Positions 25,137 to 35,900 of a stretch of 64,000 bases of DNA are shown here, piece by piece. A program made the position numbers and the translations under genes. The notes beneath the pieces are model-generated. The model searched no databases. It was not told the origin of the DNA and saw only the letters and a list, made by a program, of their open reading frames with translations. Within the stretch, counting starts at the first letter, position 1, and each line of letters starts with the position of its first letter. Origin of the DNA: Novosphingobium sp. 17-62-19 (lineage in GTDB: Bacteria; Pseudomonadota; Alphaproteobacteria; Sphingomonadales; Sphingomonadaceae). The stretch covers positions 20,891-84,890 of the forward strand of contig NZ_NCII01000013.1 of the NCBI RefSeq assembly GCF_002256775.1, given 5' to 3'.

Positions 25137-26842
25137 CAGTTACCCCATCCCGTAGAGATCGCATCGTTGACGCTGACCGCTGTGGCAGAGTTCTTGTCTT
25201 GCGCAATCCATAGCTGGTTACCCCCACCGGAAAGCACGTTTTTGCCATCTGATGACATCTGGGGAGCCGCTTCACCACTCCACACTTTCAGCCCGCCTTT
25301 GGGCACGGTATATTCGACATAAGCGCCATCACCGTTCCATTCGCCTCTCACAGCAGCGCCCGACCGCCATTGCGCTTCCGACATCTTGGCGGGGTTCTGC
25401 GTCGTCCAGAATGCACCATTAGGATTGCTTTCTGCGTCGATCACCCGGTAAATCTTGGTGCCTTCCGGTAGTGTCTTTGGTTCGGGATAGGATTTGAACG
25501 TTTTCACAGCCCAGCCCGGAGCATCAGGATAGCCGTTTTTGCTAAGTGTCTTGTTTTCGCGCAGTTTTGCTCTGCGTATTTCTCGAAGTACGCTTGCGGT
25601 TGGGCGTTCGGCACCTTTTTCGGTTTTGGTCGAGCGGGCACCAAAAGTTGCAACTGGCTTTTTTGATTTGGTCGCGCGTGACGTCCCGTCTGGTGGGCGT
25701 TTTGCTTTGCCAGTTGTCGTTCGGTCTGTCTTTGCCACGCTAACTTTGCCAGAACTCGCACCACCCTTCCTCGGCACAAATCGCCCGACGATAGCCATCA
25801 GCAAGTCCGGTCCCATCGCACCGAGCGCTTCGCCATAGGCCTTTGCGGCAACCTCCAGTTCGGCATCGGTCTTTGAATTTTGTGCCTGAATCGTGGCAAG
25901 CACGAATGCGCCAATACCCTGCACCGCTTTCAGCCCGCCATTGGCCCAGCCCAACAGGACCAGCGTGGTGTTGACCGCAGCGCCGGTAAGCGGATTGGTG
26001 TTGGCCAGCGCCACACCGGCGGCAATCGCGATCATGATCGCTATGCTTTCGGGTTGCAGAAACGCTTCGACAGCACCTTTGATGGCGGTGCCTCCTGCCT
26101 TGACCGCATAAGGTGTGCTGCGCTTCAGCGCCTCGCCGATCCGGTCGAGCGAACCCATCTTGCCCACAGGCGTTTCGGCATCGGGGCGTGACGCCACCCT
26201 TGCTGCGGCTGCCGCCTGCCCGATGACGGCTGCATCAAGCGTGCCCTGCGTGATCTGCTGCGCAAGGAACCGGCGCAAGTTTGCGCCCTGCAATTTGGCT
26301 TTGCCATCGGGATAGAGCCTGCCAGCCTGGCGGTCCAGTTGCCGCGCAGTTTCATCACTGTCGCGCAACTGGCCCAGCACGCCGACGGCCTCTGCCGGGC
26401 TGAAATAGGGCAGGACTTCTGGTGGCAGCCCGCCTTTGCGCGCAATCAGCAGGCGGCGCTGGTTTGTGCCGACGTTCACCGCGCCGGTTGTGATACTGGC
26501 CAGATCTGCCGGACTGAGGGGCATTTTTGGCGTCCGCAGCAGCACAGCTTCGATCGACTTTGCGCTGAGTTCGCGCTGCACCGAGCGGACAAGATCTATC
26601 GGCGTGAATGTTTCCGGCGGGCGGGCCGGGAACACGTTCTGCCATTGTGCGCGCAATTGCATGATCGCAGGCTTGTCTTGCGCCAATGTGCGGATGGTCG
26701 AATCACGGCGCTGATCGTCGCTCGCCTTGAGCATGACGGAGGGCAGCGTGCCTCTGCGCGCGATCAGCAGAATGCCGCTACTGCGTCTGATCTCGATCAG
26801 TTTCAACAGCTGCCCCATCCATCCGGCGAAAGGCCCGATCAC
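25136..26842 (-). CDS. Putative T6SS effector with N-terminal transport region and C-terminal toxin domain
   Basis: 568 aa. Residues 22-38 and 129-145 carry similar LLIARxGxLPxxxL blocks, an internal duplication in the N-terminal region. Residues ~262-350 are hydrophobic (IAIMIAIAAGVALAN, TTLVLLGWANG, LLMAIVG) and could insert into membranes or pack against VgrG. Residues ~355-430 form a Lys/Arg/Thr-rich linker. The last ~130 residues form a compact candidate toxin domain with GTKIYRVIDAESNPNGAFWT, AVRGEWNGDGAYVEYTVP, LKVWSGEAAPQ and GGGNQLWIA. I do not know its biochemical activity. The YRV...FWT layout recalls some NAD-dependent toxins, but this is weak. It is followed directly by a coupled small gene (immunity candidate). 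Confidence 0.65.
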   Translation of the reverse strand: MIGPFAGWMGQLLKLIEIRRSSGILLIARRGTLPSVMLKASDDQRRDSTIRTLAQDKPAIMQLRAQWQNVFPARPPETFTPIDLVRSVQRELSAKSIEAVLLRTPKMPLSPADLASITTGAVNVGTNQRRLLIARKGGLPPEVLPYFSPAEAVGVLGQLRDSDETARQLDRQAGRLYPDGKAKLQGANLRRFLAQQITQGTLDAAVIGQAAAAARVASRPDAETPVGKMGSLDRIGEALKRSTPYAVKAGGTAIKGAVEAFLQPESIAIMIAIAAGVALANTNPLTGAAVNTTLVLLGWANGGLKAVQGIGAFVLATIQAQNSKTDAELEVAAKAYGEALGAMGPDLLMAIVGRFVPRKGGASSGKVSVAKTDRTTTGKAKRPPDGTSRATKSKKPVATFGARSTKTEKGAERPTASVLREIRRAKLRENKTLSKNGYPDAPGWAVKTFKSYPEPKTLPEGTKIYRVIDAESNPNGAFWTTQNPAKMSEAQWRSGAAVRGEWNGDGAYVEYTVPKGGLKVWSGEAAPQMSSDGKNVLSGGGNQLWIAQDKNSATAVSVNDAISTGWGN

Positions 26843-26971
26843 CCAGAACCACTCTTGCCGCGCATTTGTTGGCGTTCATGTGCGCAAATTCACAGCTTTG
26901 GCATCAAGTTCGCACTTGAACACTCATCGGCGTACCGCGCAAGGTGGACGCAGCCCATTGGGAATCATTTC

Positions 26972-28399
26972 GTGCCAGAACAGGATGTGCGCTTGACCAC
27001 CCCCTATGATCGCGTCGCTTATCCCACGACGATTTTTACGCAGACCAATCCAGAGCGTTTGGCGGTGCTGGCGCGGCTGGCCGGGCTTGATCCTGTGCCG
27101 CCAGAGCAATCGCGCATTCTTGAGATCGGCGGGGGCAATTGCGTCAATCTGATCGCAATGGCGGCCATGTGGCCGGGCTGCGATGCGCATGGCTTTGACT
27201 TGTCTGAAAACGCCATTGCGCGCGGGCAGGAGATAGCCGGTGCTGCGGGCCTCGCAAATGTCACGCTGGCGGTTGAGGACATCTGTGAAGCGCATCATCG
27301 CTATGCGGCAGGTTCTTTTGATTATGTGATCGCACATGGCGTCTATGCTTGGGTGCCCGACCACGTGCGCGAAGCGACGATGCGGCTTGCTGCCCACGTG
27401 CTGTCAGACCGGGGCGTGGCGTTTATCAGCTACAATGCCATGCCCGGCGGGCATGTGCGCATGATCATGCGCGAGATGTTGCTGGATGCCATTGGCGAGA
27501 TCGATGAACCGGAACAGCGCATCGCCGCCGTGCGCGATTTCCTCGAGGACTATGCCCGCGCGCGTGACGATGACGAGCCGCTGGCCAAGACCTTGCGCCA
27601 ACAGGCCGAGAACATGTTGTTGCGCCCCGATGCAGTGCTGTTCCACGATGAGCTTGGGCCGTGCTTCCATCCGCAGCGTCTGCTGGATGTTGCAGATGTG
27701 GCCCATGCGAACGGTCTGATCTTCCTGACCGATGCAGGGCGCAACCGCCAGCTTGATGGCTTTCTGCCCGAAGGTGGCGAAGTTCCAGAAGACGCCGAAG
27801 GTGCCGTCCTGCTTGCCGCATCACGCGATGACTATGCGTCGCTGCGCTATTTCCGGCAAAGCCTGTTTGTGAAGCAGGTGCCAGATCGCACGATTGACGC
27901 CACGCGGATTGCCGATGCGTGGATTTCCACGCGGGTCAGGCGGCAGGATGACGGCACGTTCAAGCATGGCGAGGATGTTATCGTCATTACAGACGATGCG
28001 CTGGCCGATGGTCTTGCGAAGGTTGCCGCCATCTATCCGCACCGCGTTCCGCTCAGCAGCCTGACGGAAGACCCAGCGTTGCTGCGGGTTATCCTGCAAC
28101 TCTACACCGAATGGTACGTCAATCTCCATCCCGGCCCGGCAGTGTTCCCAGCCAAACCGGGAGATCGGCCTTGTTCGGGCGCACTGGTGCGCGGGATGTT
28201 GGCGCTGGGCGAGGCCACGCTATGCACGTTGGACCATGGGGTGCTGAAGGTTGAGCAGCCCGAACTGCGGGCATTGTTGATGGCAGCCGACGGAACTCGT
28301 ACAGTCGAAGAGATTGCAGCGCTCGATACCGGCATTCCGCCTGAGGACACGCTGGCCGCGCTTACGGCAAGTTGTGCAAGGGCACTGATGCAGGCCTGA
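26972..28399 (+). CDS. SAM-dependent methyltransferase with methyltransferase regulatory domain
   Basis: 475 aa. A class I Rossmann methyltransferase domain lies in residues ~10-200, with the SAM-binding loop ILEIGGGNCVNLIAMA, the acidic end of strand 2 in HGFDLSENAI, and FDYVIAHGVYAWVPD. The middle resembles the PF10119-type methyltransferase regulatory domain (SYNAMPGGHVRMIMREM), and the C-terminus is winged-helix-like. Substrate unknown; many relatives are thought to modify proteins or small molecules. I take GTG 26972 as start (GGGAATC upstream). It diverges from the effector gene and ends 3 bases from the convergent DyP gene. Confidence 0.8.
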   Translation: MPEQDVRLTTPYDRVAYPTTIFTQTNPERLAVLARLAGLDPVPPEQSRILEIGGGNCVNLIAMAAMWPGCDAHGFDLSENAIARGQEIAGAAGLANVTLAVEDICEAHHRYAAGSFDYVIAHGVYAWVPDHVREATMRLAAHVLSDRGVAFISYNAMPGGHVRMIMREMLLDAIGEIDEPEQRIAAVRDFLEDYARARDDDEPLAKTLRQQAENMLLRPDAVLFHDELGPCFHPQRLLDVADVAHANGLIFLTDAGRNRQLDGFLPEGGEVPEDAEGAVLLAASRDDYASLRYFRQSLFVKQVPDRTIDATRIADAWISTRVRRQDDGTFKHGEDVIVITDDALADGLAKVAAIYPHRVPLSSLTEDPALLRVILQLYTEWYVNLHPGPAVFPAKPGDRPCSGALVRGMLALGEATLCTLDHGVLKVEQPELRALLMAADGTRTVEEIAALDTGIPPEDTLAALTASCARALMQA

Positions 28400-28402
28400 T
28401 TT

Positions 28403-31400
28403 TCAGGACTTCGCAAGGCCCGGTCCGTCGGGAGTGTCCTCCAGTGCACTGCCGGCAAGGAACCACAGCGCATGGCGGCCCGGCATGAAGAAATACCCGC
28501 CGCCGCGCAGGGTTATATGGCTTTGCAGATTGGCCAGTTCCAGCGGCGCATTGCGACCGTGGATGGTGAAGCGCGCCTTGAGCGCGGCGGCCGTATCGCC
28601 ACGGTGCATACCGAACGGGTCCGGCTCCTGCTCCAGCCCGTGGAAGGTGGGCGATGCGACCCAGGTCTGCTGAACAAATTCGAACTGCCGTTCCAGATCG
28701 GCGTTGAAGCACATGAACAGCGTGCCCTTTGCGGTCTGGCCATCATCGTCGAGATAGGGGCGTCCGCGCCGCAGCAGTCGGTGGCGGTTGGTGACTGACA
28801 GCTCTACCGGATCGGTTTGGGCCAAACTGTCACGCGGAAAGCTGCGCCGGATATGCGAGCCGAAGGGGCAACGCAGCCCTTGGGCGTCTGAGTCTTTGTA
28901 GAGGAACCCGTTGCGCCGCACCGCATCCGCGCCACTGCGGAACGATGGCGTGAAGGGGTGGTCGACCAAGGCTGAGCCATCGCGCCAACGGCCCAGCATC
29001 TTGGCGGCGATCCACTCGCTGGTGCGATGCGGATTGCCGTCATGCGGGTTGATCACGTCGTTCTGGCGGCAGACGTGCTGCGTGGCTTTGTCCAGTTGCT
29101 GGCGGAAGCCTTCGACGTCCTGCTCCAGCTGGCGGATCACCAGATAGCTGCCGTTGCGGCCGAAATCGCGGGCGGGCACATCGCCTTGTGAGAAGTCCGG
29201 GAATTCGAGCGGCTGGCCCTGCGGCGGGGCGGGCAGGAGGCGACGCTTCAGGCCGGGGGCAAGGCTCTTGCGCTCCACCAGCGGAGAAGGCGGGAAGTAG
29301 CCACGGTTATCGGTATAACCGAGGATGAACTCTCCCGGCTGAACACCGTGGACCGGATCGGGAGCGCCGTGCCGTCCTGGGAAACCGGCGACCAACGGTT
29401 GCGAAACGCCATCAACGAAACCGAATGGCTCGGCCGATAGCTCGTCGCTCGTATCGGCCCGCGCGTGCGTGAAGGCGCGCGTCGCTGCCGGGGCGGAGAG
29501 GCTGTTGTCGTCTGCGTCCCACGCCTCGCGGAACTTGGCGACATCGAACGAATTGATGCCGGTGCGGATCTGGGTTGTGACGGACAGGCCGTGGCTTTCG
29601 GCCTCGGCAATGATCTGTGCAAAGCCTGCCGCCACGCCCTCGTCGCGGGCATAGAGTAGCAGGGTGGCGTGGGTTTCGTCGTCGGCCCAGTCGAGCGCAG
29701 CGGGATCGGCCAGCGCGCGCTTGCGGCTCACATGCGTCATGCCAAGGGCAAAAGCGGCAGGGAAGCCTTGGTCGGTGCCATCGCCTTCCAACGCCAGTTC
29801 TTCGTCAAGGCCCAACAGGCGCAGGCCAGAGGCAGAGAAGGCGATGTTGCACACAAGGCTTTCGGGCGGCTTATCGCCAAAGGCCAAGCCATCGCGCGCG
29901 ATCAGCCCGGCGAGCCACGTTTGAACGTGGGCGTGCGGATGGTTGCCCTCGCTGGGGCGCGGAGGTCCGAAATTCAGGCCGATCACCATGCTGTGCGGAT
30001 GACGGCGCAATCCGCCAAACATCAGCGTCTGGATTTCCTCATATTGCAGGCCATAGGTCGGACGCGGGATGGATCCGAACAGGTCGAGCCACGCTTCGGC
30101 TTCCGAAGGGCAATTCTCCAACCGCTCACAATGGAGCAGGCCGCTGACGATCAGCGCGTGCTTGCGCATGGCCGTGGTCGAAAGATCGGGGTAGGCGGTG
30201 AACCAGAAGGGCGTGGGCTGCATCGATCCGCGTGCAAAGCGCTTCATCCGGTCGCCATCGGCGGCACCATCGAAGAACAGCAGGCGTGTTGATGGAAAGC
30301 CTTCGGAACTGCTCCATGCGGCGGTGACGCCTTCGGAGGCCTTGGTGATGAAGTCCTCAAGATAGCTTTCCCAACTGCCGTCGTAGTTGGAAAAGAACAC
30401 CAGTTGCCGCGTACCGGGCAGCACTACCCAGCGCGCAGCATGGATCGTGCCGATAGTGGCAAGAAAGCCGCGCCGCATCACCCCGATCCGGGCCATCGTC
30501 GCCACGGCAATGAAGGCCAGCGGCAGCGACAGCTTGCGGATCAGCGCGGGGCGCAGCCGCGTGATGCTGACCATGTGGTTCTGCACGACGCCCGGCGCGT
30601 TCTCCTTGGCCATCATCGCGCCCAGCGCGGCGGCTGATGGGGTGCGATCAATCGGCGTATTGGCCTTCTCATCGCGACGGAGCAGCAGCGCAATCACCGC
30701 CAGAATCTTTGCTGCGAACAGCACCATCGGGACAATTGCCCCAATCAGTGCAGAGACGGCGCTTTCGCCGACCAGCATCAGGATGCAGACGGACACCACA
30801 TAGGGTAGGACCAGCAGCGGCAGCCACAGCGCCTTGGCGCCCCACAGCGCGCGCCCGATCCAGCCCATCGTCCACCGCGTCCGCTGGAATTCAAGCCACG
30901 GCGCGTCGCTGGTATCGCAAAAGGCCAGCGCGGGCGGTTGCTTGTCGGGCAGGGCGGCCAGCTCGGTTTTCAGGCCCTCTGCTACCGCCTTCAGCAGCGT
31001 TTGTGGCCCTTGCATGGATGATCGTTCGCGCGCGTGGCCGATGATTTCACGCGCCCGTTCCACGATCTTGCGGTTCTGGTCTATCGCCGTGACGCCCAGT
31101 CCCGGTAGTCCGTTGAACGGCAGGCCCAACAACCGCCCTGGCCAGCGCAAGGGTGACTGGCTGATGGCATGGCTGTGCTTTTTCAACAGCGGCAGGACCG
31201 CCGTTTCCCTGTCGATCCCGCTGGTCAACCGCAGGACGGGCAGCAAGTGCTTGGCGGCGTGTTGCGCGATCAGTTCGATTGCGGTGTCGGTGCTGCCGTC
31301 GACGGTCGCTTCGATCACCAGATGCGCTGGCTTGCCCGGCGCTTCGGGGGCAACTGCATGGATGCTGGCGAAGTGAACCACACCGGTTGCCAGCAAAGCC

Positions 31401-31528
31401 TCGCGCATGGCCTTGCCCGCCGGATTGCCCAGTTCGGCGACTTCGCGCGCTACATCTCCGGTATCACACCATTCGGACTTGTCGCCGAAGGGGATGGCGA
31501 TGGTGATGAAATCCTGCGAAAGGCTCAC
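28403..31528 (-). CDS. Membrane-anchored DyP-type peroxidase fusion protein
   Basis: 1041 aa, about twice a normal DyP. The C-terminal ~500 residues are a dye-decolorising-type heme peroxidase: the GFVDGVSQP (GxxDG) motif near residue 703, the heme-side CPFGSHIRRSFPRD near 890, and the GGYFFMPG end. The N-terminal part has no signal peptide, begins with a ferredoxin-like strand pattern, and contains two to three transmembrane helices at about 233-287. A second alpha/beta region follows (RQLVFFSNYDGSWESYLEDF). It lies 33 bases after the P450 gene on the same strand, so co-expression is likely. The oxidised substrate is unknown; pairing with a P450 suggests successive oxidations of a hydrophobic substrate. 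Confidence 0.8.
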   Translation of the reverse strand: MSLSQDFITIAIPFGDKSEWCDTGDVAREVAELGNPAGKAMREALLATGVVHFASIHAVAPEAPGKPAHLVIEATVDGSTDTAIELIAQHAAKHLLPVLRLTSGIDRETAVLPLLKKHSHAISQSPLRWPGRLLGLPFNGLPGLGVTAIDQNRKIVERAREIIGHARERSSMQGPQTLLKAVAEGLKTELAALPDKQPPALAFCDTSDAPWLEFQRTRWTMGWIGRALWGAKALWLPLLVLPYVVSVCILMLVGESAVSALIGAIVPMVLFAAKILAVIALLLRRDEKANTPIDRTPSAAALGAMMAKENAPGVVQNHMVSITRLRPALIRKLSLPLAFIAVATMARIGVMRRGFLATIGTIHAARWVVLPGTRQLVFFSNYDGSWESYLEDFITKASEGVTAAWSSSEGFPSTRLLFFDGAADGDRMKRFARGSMQPTPFWFTAYPDLSTTAMRKHALIVSGLLHCERLENCPSEAEAWLDLFGSIPRPTYGLQYEEIQTLMFGGLRRHPHSMVIGLNFGPPRPSEGNHPHAHVQTWLAGLIARDGLAFGDKPPESLVCNIAFSASGLRLLGLDEELALEGDGTDQGFPAAFALGMTHVSRKRALADPAALDWADDETHATLLLYARDEGVAAGFAQIIAEAESHGLSVTTQIRTGINSFDVAKFREAWDADDNSLSAPAATRAFTHARADTSDELSAEPFGFVDGVSQPLVAGFPGRHGAPDPVHGVQPGEFILGYTDNRGYFPPSPLVERKSLAPGLKRRLLPAPPQGQPLEFPDFSQGDVPARDFGRNGSYLVIRQLEQDVEGFRQQLDKATQHVCRQNDVINPHDGNPHRTSEWIAAKMLGRWRDGSALVDHPFTPSFRSGADAVRRNGFLYKDSDAQGLRCPFGSHIRRSFPRDSLAQTDPVELSVTNRHRLLRRGRPYLDDDGQTAKGTLFMCFNADLERQFEFVQQTWVASPTFHGLEQEPDPFGMHRGDTAAALKARFTIHGRNAPLELANLQSHITLRGGGYFFMPGRHALWFLAGSALEDTPDGPGLAKS

Positions 31529-31560
31529 GCTTAGGGTCCTTGGGCTGTATCGACGTGCCG

Positions 31561-32934
31561 CTACCGGCGGCAGGCAACAAACGGCAAATCGTCGGGAAGT
31601 CCGGCAAAAATGGCGATTTTCGTATTCGGGGCAGGCGCAATCCGCCCCTGTGTGGCGGCAATCGCCTCACGCATGATTGTCCAGGCAATGCCCCGGCCAT
31701 AGCAGACGTGCGGCCCTTGCAGCGGACCTGAGGTGATGTACGGGCGCGCCGGATCGGGATTGAACTGCCCCGGCTGCGCAAAGGCTGCCGGATCGCGTGA
31801 AGCCGGGTCCATCAGCACGACCACGCGGTCCCCTGCCTTCAGGTCAACCCCGCGCCACTGGCAATCGGTCCGTACGGTGCGGGTCAGACGGCTGCTGACC
31901 GCCAGGCGCAGCATTTCGTTCACGGTCGCATCGTGGTCTTTCAGGCTGATGTTACGGTCGGCCAGACGGGCGACCAGATTGTCCCATGTGATCCCTGCTG
32001 CGGCTCCTACGGGCGAGGCGGCGAACGCGGCGATTTCAGAAAGCGATTTGCCAACGATCAGCACCAGCGCGCCGATCAGTTCGAACAGTACGCTGCGCGC
32101 CTGAAGATTATAGTCGGCAACGTCTGAGAATTGCGGTTTGACGGCCACCAGTGCGCTCAACAGGCTGTCTTCGGGCGCGGATTCTGGCGCGGCCAGTGCC
32201 TTTTCAATCGCTGCCAGTGCAGGCGCTGCGGTGTGCCGGGTCAGCCCTTGCAGCGCCGACGGGCTGTTCACCACGGTTCCAAACACGTGGCCAAACAATG
32301 GCTGCAACATGACCAGCATGGAAACGGAATCGCCCAGTTCGTCCTTGAAGCGCAGCCATGGGCCGGGGCGCATAACATTGCGCCATATCACGATCATTTT
32401 GACAAGCCCCGGCACCTTTTCCGGGGCTGGCACCCCGATAATCCGCCGCGCCATGCGATATGCGATCAGGAAAGCATATTCGCGCGCGAAGTTCACAGCC
32501 TCGCCGGTGCTCGCCCGGCGCTGCAACACATCAAGTATCGCGTCTGCTTCCTCGCGCGCTATCGCGCCGATCCAGTCGCGAAAGCCGGGGGCCATGTTGG
32601 GGGGCTCACCCGATGCGGGCGCATTTCGCCGCGCATCCAGCCAAGCTTGCGCAGCGTGGAGTTGGCGCAGCCGCACGCGCCGTGCCGCATCGTCCTCCCC
32701 CACCAGATAGCGCGTTCCGGGCAGGACCTGCTCCAGCAGCTCATCATAATGCCGCAGCGAGAACACAGGTTCCTCGCTCAGCACCCCGGACACCACATCG
32801 TGGCGCGCAGCCACGAAGACGCGGACGTCGGAGGCATCATCTTCCAGTGCCGCAAAACGCTCAAGCGGTGGCGCAGCGGGATCGAGCAGGCGCTGACCAA
32901 GGGCTGCCAGATCCGCCTCTGCGCTCATTGCCAA
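31561..32934 (-). CDS. Divergent cytochrome P450
   Basis: 457 aa. The ExxR motif is in NEMLRLAVSSR (about residue 340), and the heme thiolate cysteine is in GPHVCYGRG (about 410), so Gly at C-4 and Gly at C+2 are kept. The usual Phe at C-7 is replaced by Pro. A meander-like segment FNPDPARPY is present. No canonical I-helix AGxxT is obvious. The GPHxC(Y/L)G loop resembles P450s that act on fatty-acid hydroperoxides without an electron partner, such as fungal peroxidase-P450 fusions; that likeness is inference. It overlaps the end of the cyclase gene by 10 bases and precedes the DyP gene. Confidence 0.85.
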   Translation of the reverse strand: MAMSAEADLAALGQRLLDPAAPPLERFAALEDDASDVRVFVAARHDVVSGVLSEEPVFSLRHYDELLEQVLPGTRYLVGEDDAARRVRLRQLHAAQAWLDARRNAPASGEPPNMAPGFRDWIGAIAREEADAILDVLQRRASTGEAVNFAREYAFLIAYRMARRIIGVPAPEKVPGLVKMIVIWRNVMRPGPWLRFKDELGDSVSMLVMLQPLFGHVFGTVVNSPSALQGLTRHTAAPALAAIEKALAAPESAPEDSLLSALVAVKPQFSDVADYNLQARSVLFELIGALVLIVGKSLSEIAAFAASPVGAAAGITWDNLVARLADRNISLKDHDATVNEMLRLAVSSRLTRTVRTDCQWRGVDLKAGDRVVVLMDPASRDPAAFAQPGQFNPDPARPYITSGPLQGPHVCYGRGIAWTIMREAIAATQGRIAPAPNTKIAIFAGLPDDLPFVACRR

Positions 32935-35900
32935 AGAGTCTCCATCCGACGTTGCAGTACGACAAGGCCCAGTTCGGTCACGCGCGAATACAGCGCTTCA
33001 TCCACATCCCCAGCGACTCCAACCCGCACGCTCACCTCAGCGCACAAAACGCGCGCGTGCAACTCATGCACCACGTCTTCGCAATCGCGCGCATGGCCCA
33101 GCGCCAATGCGGCAAGCTTCGTCGCTTCCACAGCCTCGCCCTTTGCCAGCGAAAGCCGCGCCCGCGCCTCGTGCAGGTAGTATGTCGCCGACGTGCGGAC
33201 CTTGCGGAAATTGCCTCGTTCGACTGACTGCGAAAGAATGCTTGCGGCCTCATCCAGCAGGCCAAGTTCGATCAGGCACAAGGCCAGCCAACTGGCGCAG
33301 GCCGGTTCAAAGCCAACGAAATTGTGGTGCAGGCAATCGGCATAGGCACGCCGCAGTATAGGCAGTGCCCTGTCACAATTGCCGCCACGATAGTGCAGGT
33401 AGCCTTGCGCCAGTTGTGCCAACATGCGCGAATAGGCATGGCCATACCGGCGCGAGAGGTTGAGCGCTTCTGCGACCCAGACACGCGCTTTGGCAGTCTG
33501 GCCAAGATCGACCAGATACCAAGCGCCGAACGCGCGCGCCAGCACGTGCGGGATGACGACCACGGCACCGAACGTTTCGCCGCGCAGCCCATCGGCCAGA
33601 CGATTGCCAAGCCGTTCAATCCGCGTAACTGCCTCTGTCGGATCGCCCATCGAAAAGGCAAGGTAGGCCGCCACAAGATCCGCATAAGTGCGACGCGGCA
33701 GGCTGTCGTGCGCGTCCAGATCGGTTTCAGCCTGCGTCAGCCAGGCACGCCCACGCACTGGCGCACCGTCGATCCAGTCGAGCAGGGCCATGTTGATCCG
33801 TGCCACAGTGCGCAAGCTTGACCCCAGATCGACACGCCCTTCGGCCACAGCCTGAATATCATCGCGCAACACCTGTTCGAGCGAAAGCTGTTGCAGGGTA
33901 TCGGCGGCCAGCAAGGCAAATCGGGCGCGTTCGAACGCTGCCTGCGTGGCAGGCAGGTATGCGGCCACGGCGCAGGCGCGTTCGTGCAACTGGCGCACGG
34001 AATCGATTGCCGCCAGCGAAAGCGCTTCGACACAGGCCTCCCACAGATGCCCCATGGCTTCGGTGTAGAGGCCCGCCTTTTCGGCATGGTTGGCAAGCTC
34101 GGCGTGGCTGGCCATTTCATCGCCCGCAGTGCCGCGCGCGGCTGCTTCAGCCTTGGCTTGCTTGAGCATGTCCAGCGCGCTTGCGTGCATGGCGGTGCGC
34201 CTCCGCCGTGCCATGGCGCGGTAGGCTGCTTCCTGCACCAATTGGTGGGTAAAGCGCGCCTGGCCGGTCCCGGAAAACTCGATCACCCGTGCGTCGATCA
34301 ATCGTGAGACTGCTGCTGACGGGTTGCGGCACACCAGCGCGGCCCCCCGTTGCAAGCGGTTCATCGGAAAGGCAGGGCCAAGCGCCGCGCAGAACTGGCA
34401 AAGCTTGCCTGCGTCTGCATCCAGTGTCGCCAGACGGGCCGCCAGCAAGGAATCAAGCCGTGCCGGAAGCGGTGCGGCACTCATCGGGTCGGTGTTGTCA
34501 GCAGCAACAGCCGCTGCACCAGATTCGCTGTGCAGTATCACCGCGAATTCTTGCAACGCCAGCGGAAGGCCTGCTGCCCGTTCGATCACATGGTCGATCA
34601 CGCTATCATCAATCGGGGCAAGGCGATGTATAAGGGAGACCAGCGTGCGCGCAGCGCTCTGTGAAAGCGAATCCAGTCGCAACAGCGTGGTGCACATGCC
34701 TTCGATGCGTGGTGCAGCTTCCGGGCGGCCTGCCACAATCATGGCGATCCGCCCGCCTCTGGCAATGGTGGCAAGCACGGTCAACGTCTCGCTATCGAGA
34801 TAGTGCGCGTCGTCCACCAGCAGTACCAGCCGCATATGCGCGGCGGCCAGTTCCACGATGCGCACCATTGTGCCTGCCGCAATGCGGCTGCGGTCGCCCG
34901 GAGGAAGATGCGCCAGCCACCCCGGTTCGTTTGACGTAAGCCCTTCAAGGCACGCCGTTTCATTGGCTGAAAGCTGGGCAGCCGCAGCCGCAGCCGGATC
35001 GGGCGTGAAGGGGTGCAAAAGATCGATCAAATGGCGCAGCGTTCCGCCAAGGCATCCGAACGGCACCGCTGCCAGCAGGGCATTGCCGCGCACTGCCGCA
35101 AAGGTGGTGCCAAAGCCTGCCGCAAGGCGCGATGCTTCAAGCAGCAGGCGGCTCTTGCCCATGCCTGCCTCGCCGATGATGGCCAGTGATCCATGCTGCC
35201 CGCTGGCAAGCCCGCCCACCAACTGGCGCACCTGTTCCAGTTCGGCATCGCGGCCGATCACCGGGTATGTGGCATTACCTTTCACCGTCACCCGGTCACT
35301 GCCGAGGAAATCGACCGACAGCAGCTCGAACACCGCCTCGCCACGCCCTTCCGGGCTCTCGCTGCCACCGCTTTCCACACTTCCGGCGGGGCGCAATTCG
35401 CAGGGTTCCGCGATCAGCGAAGCGACGGTGGCGGAAATGGCGACACTACCGGGCGGTGCCATTTTCTCGATCTGCCCGGCCACGTGGGCAGAATGGCCAA
35501 CCACGTCGAGGATCGATCCGAAATCATTGTCCTGCCGCCGCAGCAGGATCGGCCCCGCGTGCAGTCCCACGCGCACTTGCGGTGCCGGCAGAAAACCAAG
35601 CGCCCCGCTCTTCATCTTTTCACCGATGCGCAGCGCTGCCAGCGCGCCCCGCAGTGCGTGGTCCTCGGCTGCGGGCTGGACGCCGAACACCGCCATCACC
35701 CCGTCACCCTGAATGCGCACCACCAGCCCGCCAAATTCATGGATAGCCTGCTGGATAAGCGCGAGCGAACTGTCGAGCAGATCGCGCCCATCTTCTGGAT
35801 CAAGCGCCCGGAGCAGGCGCGTGGAACCGACAATATCTGCAAACAGGATCGTGACGAAGCGGATCGAATCGACATCGCCCGACAAGCTTTCAGGAAGCGC

